From contig CALLJF010000014.1 in assembly GCA_938091495.1 (NCBI GenBank), forward strand, positions 1 to 35,833: 35,833 nucleotides of DNA, in the 5' to 3' direction. The position numbers and the translations under genes are program-made. A model generated the notes under the pieces. That model was not told the DNA's origin and searched no databases. It saw only the letters and a program-made list of their open reading frames with translations. Below, piece by piece: positions 33,377-35,833 of this stretch. Positions within the stretch are counted from its first letter, which is position 1; each line of letters starts with the position of its first letter. This stretch comes from an uncultured Nitrososphaerales archaeon (GTDB lineage: Archaea; Thermoproteota; Nitrososphaeria; Nitrososphaerales; JACAEJ01).

Positions 33377-33410
33377 AAGATAAGAATAGAAGGAATGGAG
33401 AGATTTCATA

Positions 33411-33533
33411 ATGAATTTCATCGGGGTAGGAAACAGTGGCTGTAGAAACCTACAAAGAAGAAAATATCAACTTAGAATTCTTGATGAATTGGTCAAGATC
33501 AGGGAATTATTAGAAAGGGCTTTAGAAAAATGA
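33411..33533 (+). CDS. Doubtful 40-residue helical ORF
   Basis: ATG to TGA, product NFIGVGNSGCRNLQRRKYQ followed by an amphipathic helix (ILDELVKIRELLERALEK). GGAGAG lies about ten bases upstream and could be a ribosome site. The helix is well formed, but the family is unknown and chance cannot be excluded. It is 101 bases before yjbQ on the same strand. Confidence 0.35.
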   Translation: MNFIGVGNSGCRNLQRRKYQLRILDELVKIRELLERALEK

Positions 33534-33633
33534 TTTTCCTCCCTCATAAAGAAGGGACTTAATAACTCAAATGTAAGAGGTGAAAAGTATTTCTTATTTG
33601 AAGAACGATCTAATAAAGGGGGGTAGATGGTAA

Positions 33634-34044
33634 TTGAAGGTCTTTTTCGATGAGATCGATGTCTTAACAGAAAGCAGAACAGAGTTGGTAGACATAAGCA
33701 GTTATGTTGAAGACCATGTGAGAAAAAGCAACATAAAAAATGGCTTCTGCCTAGCCTATGCTTTACACTCAACAGTTGCTATAATAGTAAATGAACATGA
33801 AACGGGTTTGATACAAGATATAATAAACAAAGTAGAGAAGGATTTTCCAAAGGGTATGGGCTGGCTTCATGATAGAATTGATGATAACGCTGATGCCCAT
33901 TTAGCATCTACGTTTATTGGACCGTCAAGAATATTCCCTATCAAGAATGGAAGATTGGTTAAAGGAAAATGGCAAAACATCTTCGTATTGGAGCTTGATG
34001 GACCTAGAACAAGAAAGATAGTATTAGAAACATTGGGCGAATAG
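33634..34044 (+). CDS. YjbQ family protein (UPF0047)
   Basis: 136 residues. A conserved cluster AYALHSTVAIIVNEHETGL, then HDRIDDNADAHLASTFIG, holds the His and acidic residues of the YjbQ metal site. The function is not settled; some members show weak thiamin-phosphate-synthase activity. The start is TTG, preceded by AAAGGGGGG (33616-33623), an unusually G-rich ribosome-site candidate. The 255-bp repeat lies 43 bases after its stop. Confidence 0.88.
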   Translation: MKVFFDEIDVLTESRTELVDISSYVEDHVRKSNIKNGFCLAYALHSTVAIIVNEHETGLIQDIINKVEKDFPKGMGWLHDRIDDNADAHLASTFIGPSRIFPIKNGRLVKGKWQNIFVLELDGPRTRKIVLETLGE

Positions 34045-34087
34045 AGCATATGAACTAGTCGATGCGGGCATAGACCCTTGCGCTAAG

Positions 34088-34342
34088 GGCGATGTTAACT
34101 TAAGGCCCACTCACCTCGAGGCTCAGTATCTCTTTAAACTTGATGTGTCTTCTAGCATCGTGTAGATATGTGAAGAGATAGAGCAATCTATTCATATGCT
34201 CAAGCATGGATAGTAATCATCAAAGCCATCGATCCTATTTTAAGATACTGAATGGTTCTCTCTTGAACCAAGACATCCCTTCAAGTCCTAAGAGGAAAAG
34301 ATCTGACCATCAAGTCAAAATGATGCTAATTTAACACCGCCC
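34088..34342 (+). repeat. 255-bp dispersed repeat, copy 2 (MITE-like)
   Basis: Partner of 24383-24637, differing at four positions. The terminal inverted repeats are as in copy 1, extended by one G on the left flank (GGGCGATGTT against GGGCGGTGTT read from the right end). One of the four differences changes CACATG to CATATG in a stretch that can pair with ATGTGA upstream, replacing a G-C pair with G-U. The 35-codon minus-strand frame is also open here with Val to Met. It fills most of the 356-base gap between yjbQ and the next gene. Confidence 0.9.
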
Positions 34343-34367
34343 ATAAATGTTAGAAAACATTTTTTCC

Positions 34368-34380
34368 AATACATTTAAAT
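34368..34380 (+). promoter_or_regulatory. TATA box of the small EMC6-like gene
   Basis: CATTTAAATTTCG is centred about 27 bases before the GTG at 34401, just outside the right end of repeat copy 2. Confidence 0.45.
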
Positions 34381-34400
34381 TTCGTTAAAACTTTCTCAGT

Positions 34401-34688
34401 GTGATAAGCATGAAGCAACTCGACCAAGTCTTCTGGATTCGTGCCTTCTTAGGAGCGACTACAGGCTTGCTCTCAGGCGCAGTGGGCTTTTCTGATGATA
34501 TGCCATACATAGGGCTTTTGCTTGGACCAATAATGTATATCCTATCTTACCTGCTGGCTAAGTATGCTGTAAGATTAAATCTTCCCCAACAAGAATCTCA
34601 CAAGATATTTACCACTGGCTTAGGTAGCTTCATAGCTCTCTGGCTCTTTACTTGGATTATCCATTATACTATCAGCCTTCCTCCTTGA
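34401..34688 (+). CDS. Three-helix membrane protein resembling EMC6
   Basis: 95 residues with three hydrophobic segments: WIRAFLGATTGLLSGAVGF, IGLLLGPIMYILSYLLAKYA and FTTGLGSFIALWLFTWIIHY. The R-x-x-x-G-A-x-x-G start and the F-x-T-G ... W-x-x-x-Y end resemble EMC6, a subunit of the eukaryotic membrane-protein insertase with archaeal relatives. This is a pattern match by eye. The frame opens with GTG at 34401; ATG at 34410 is the alternative. Its 3' end overlaps the convergent downstream gene by 69 bases. Confidence 0.7.
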   Translation: MISMKQLDQVFWIRAFLGATTGLLSGAVGFSDDMPYIGLLLGPIMYILSYLLAKYAVRLNLPQQESHKIFTTGLGSFIALWLFTWIIHYTISLPP

Positions 34689-35012
34689 TTCCATTTGCCT
34701 CTGTAAGAAGTTGAGAAAACCTATCCACGTCTCAAAGTACTTTCTATCGAAATCATCGCTCCATGAAGATGAAGACTTGCGCTTAAAAAATTGACACAAT
34801 TTCTTTAAACGGTCGACATCTCTAAGTTGCTTCTCTTTGGACTCGTTGGTTAGGAAATCTATTATGCCTTCGATTGCAAACTTGATGCCTGGGTTTGTAT
34901 CAGGACCTGAATGATTATCTTTAGGCTTGAGAAGGTTTCTTGCATCGGAATACTTCTTTTCAAGGATAAGCTGAAAACATCTTATTATTTTGTCTCTTCT
35001 CATGTCGATCAT
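34620..35012 (-). CDS. Small archaeal protein overlapping the RadA-family gene
   Basis: 130 residues, helical and charged. It begins MRRDKIIRCFQLILEKKYSD (from the second Met at 35003). The most family-like segment is SDDFDRKYFETWIGFLNFL, a D-x-F-D-x-x-Y-F-x-x-W pattern I associate with archaeal small hypotheticals. It overlaps the preceding RadA-family gene by 44 to 53 bases in another frame, so translation is probably coupled. The 3' end overlaps the convergent EMC6-like gene by 69 bases. Function unknown; linkage suggests DNA repair. Confidence 0.65.
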   Translation of the reverse strand: MIDMRRDKIIRCFQLILEKKYSDARNLLKPKDNHSGPDTNPGIKFAIEGIIDFLTNESKEKQLRDVDRLKKLCQFFKRKSSSSWSDDFDRKYFETWIGFLNFLQRQMESRRKADSIMDNPSKEPESYEAT

Positions 35013-35833
35013 TATCGATTATCCCTCTTGAATCTACTGCAAAATAAGCAGCGGGTTTAGCAATGGGTGGCTGGACCAGTTCAGCCTTTAATCCAAAAGC
35101 GTCTCTAGATAGGCGAACTCTAATATGAGCCCCTTGAGATACAACATTCCCCCCTGTTTCTACTTCATAATAAGTTTGCTCCGCACCAACTCTTGCTCTA
35201 ACAGTGTTGGTAATTAGAACAGCCATATCATCTCTGATGGCTAATGAGCATAAATCATGTAAATGCCTAGCCAGTTTTGCCTGCCTTTCTATGATTCTCT
35301 CCCCGCCTTGATATTCAAAGATGAAATTGTCCGTTAACGTGTCTATGATGAGCAATTTGACGTTGAATGGGGCCTCTTTCTTTATCCTTCTTGGTACTTC
35401 TATCTGCTCATCTACGCTTCTTGCTCTCACAACCATTATCCTGTCGAATACATCTTCTTCCAATTTAATACTTTCTGCCATCTCTATAATCCTTTCAGGT
35501 CTGAAGGTTCCTGAAGAGTCCACAAATACAACTCCACTCTCCTCATTCAAACGCTGCAGATTAATACAGAGTTGAAAGCATATCTGGGTCTTCCCTGTTT
35601 TGCTGGCTCCAAAAAAGTCTGTTACAAAGCCTGTCCCTACCCCCCCATTCAATAGTTCATTCAGCGATTTTGACCCTAAGTCTATCTTTTTACGACTGAT
35701 TGCCCTATGGAATGCTTCAGAACCTTTACTCGCATTGCTTAAGAACATGATTACATTTCTTATGATTTCCATCACATCTTGTCTATTTGGCTCTAATTCT
35801 TCCAAGGCATTCATAGGAAGTGTAGCAATTTCT
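34960..35833 (-). CDS. radA: RadA/Rad51-family recombinase, 5' end beyond the window
   Basis: The RecA-like ATPase core is clear: LGSKSLNELLNGGVGTGFVT, Walker A GASKTGKTQ, VVFVDSSGTFRPERI, Walker B KLLIIDTLT, and VLITNTVRARVGA. RadA forms filaments on single-stranded DNA for strand exchange. An ATG at 35814 exists, but the frame stays open to the window edge (EIATLP before that Met). The segment before the core resembles the end of the RadA N-terminal helix-hairpin-helix domain, so the gene probably starts outside. NTV replaces the usual NQV of the L2-side motif, and the C-terminus is divergent, so a paralogue (RadA-like or RadB-like) is possible. Confidence 0.85.
   Translation of the reverse strand, partial: EIATLPMNALEELEPNRQDVMEIIRNVIMFLSNASKGSEAFHRAISRKKIDLGSKSLNELLNGGVGTGFVTDFFGASKTGKTQICFQLCINLQRLNEESGVVFVDSSGTFRPERIIEMAESIKLEEDVFDRIMVVRARSVDEQIEVPRRIKKEAPFNVKLLIIDTLTDNFIFEYQGGERIIERQAKLARHLHDLCSLAIRDDMAVLITNTVRARVGAEQTYYEVETGGNVVSQGAHIRVRLSRDAFGLKAELVQPPIAKPAAYFAVDSRGIIDNDRHEKRQNNKMFSAYP

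Noticed and set aside
33290-33380. Possible tRNA or split-tRNA fragment
   Set aside because: Some stems look tRNA-like, but there is no GTTCRANNC T loop and no acceptor stem.
34043-34165. Plus-strand frame running from the yjbQ 3' end into repeat copy 2
   Set aside because: It reads protein-like for about 40 codons but has no start codon and stops inside the repeat. Copy 1 has unrelated sequence at its left flank.
1-35833. CRISPR array, insertion-sequence transposase, rRNA genes or prophage
   Set aside because: No regularly spaced repeats, no transposase or integrase motifs, no rRNA sequence and no phage structural genes were seen on either strand.

Overview
The window is a stretch of archaeal chromosome. 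The archaeal evidence includes an archaeal-type RNase P RNA, tRNA genes interrupted by short bulge-helix-bulge-type introns, TiaS, Tsr3, a RadA-family recombinase, SepCysS, an archaeal CobT homologue (UPF0284) and a Trm-G10 methyltransferase. TATA boxes often lie about 25 to 30 bases before the start codon, so many mRNAs look leaderless. Roughly half of the genes start with TTG or GTG. The mix of genes fits a TACK-lineage archaeon (Bathyarchaeia or a relative), but no gene here fixes the lineage and I did not run a phylogeny.

Layout. 1-2.5 kb: PRPP synthase, tRNA G10 methyltransferase and a small helix-turn-helix regulator. 2.5-7 kb (minus): CobT homologue coupled to an SSS-family symporter, a zinc-type CDF exporter and a dihydropteroate synthase. 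7.2-11.7 kb: a secreted subtilisin facing a large secreted surface protein that carries a thioester-domain signature and an SdrD-B-like domain. 11.8-14.3 kb: a vapBC toxin-antitoxin pair lying between glnA and a stray duplicate of the glnA 3' end. 14.5-17.8 kb (minus): ketopantoate reductase, two membrane proteins, an intron-containing tRNA-Ile(GAU) and prephenate dehydratase. 18-22.6 kb: a 14-residue lysine/alanine micro-ORF with its own promoter and terminator-like hairpin, an unknown gene coupled to a DUF1638 gene, a nicotinamidase-like hydrolase, SepCysS, a YHS protein and small hypotheticals. 22.6-24.4 kb: tRNA-Gln(UUG) with two introns, and an NSS transporter. 24.4-27.6 kb: first copy of a 255-bp repeat, a sugar-nucleotide-dehydrogenase-like protein, a polyprenol-kinase-like protein and a PAP2 phosphatase. 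27.6-33.1 kb: TiaS, a stand-alone Lrp/AsnC ligand domain, RNase P RNA, a 43-residue zinc ribbon, a small membrane protein, Tsr3 and PEP synthase. 33.1-35.8 kb: YjbQ, the second copy of the 255-bp repeat, an EMC6-like membrane protein, and a RadA-family gene that runs off the window with a small gene overlapping its 3' end.

Most of the content is housekeeping: tRNA and rRNA processing and modification, C3 metabolism, nitrogen assimilation, and coenzyme, aromatic and CoA pathways. The accessory or unusual elements are the thioester adhesin-like protein with its neighbouring protease, the glnA-tail duplication around vapBC, the paired 255-bp element with imperfect terminal inverted repeats, the micro-ORF transcription unit, the doubly split tRNA-Gln gene, and several operator-like palindromes. 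I saw no CRISPR array, no insertion-sequence transposase and no rRNA gene.
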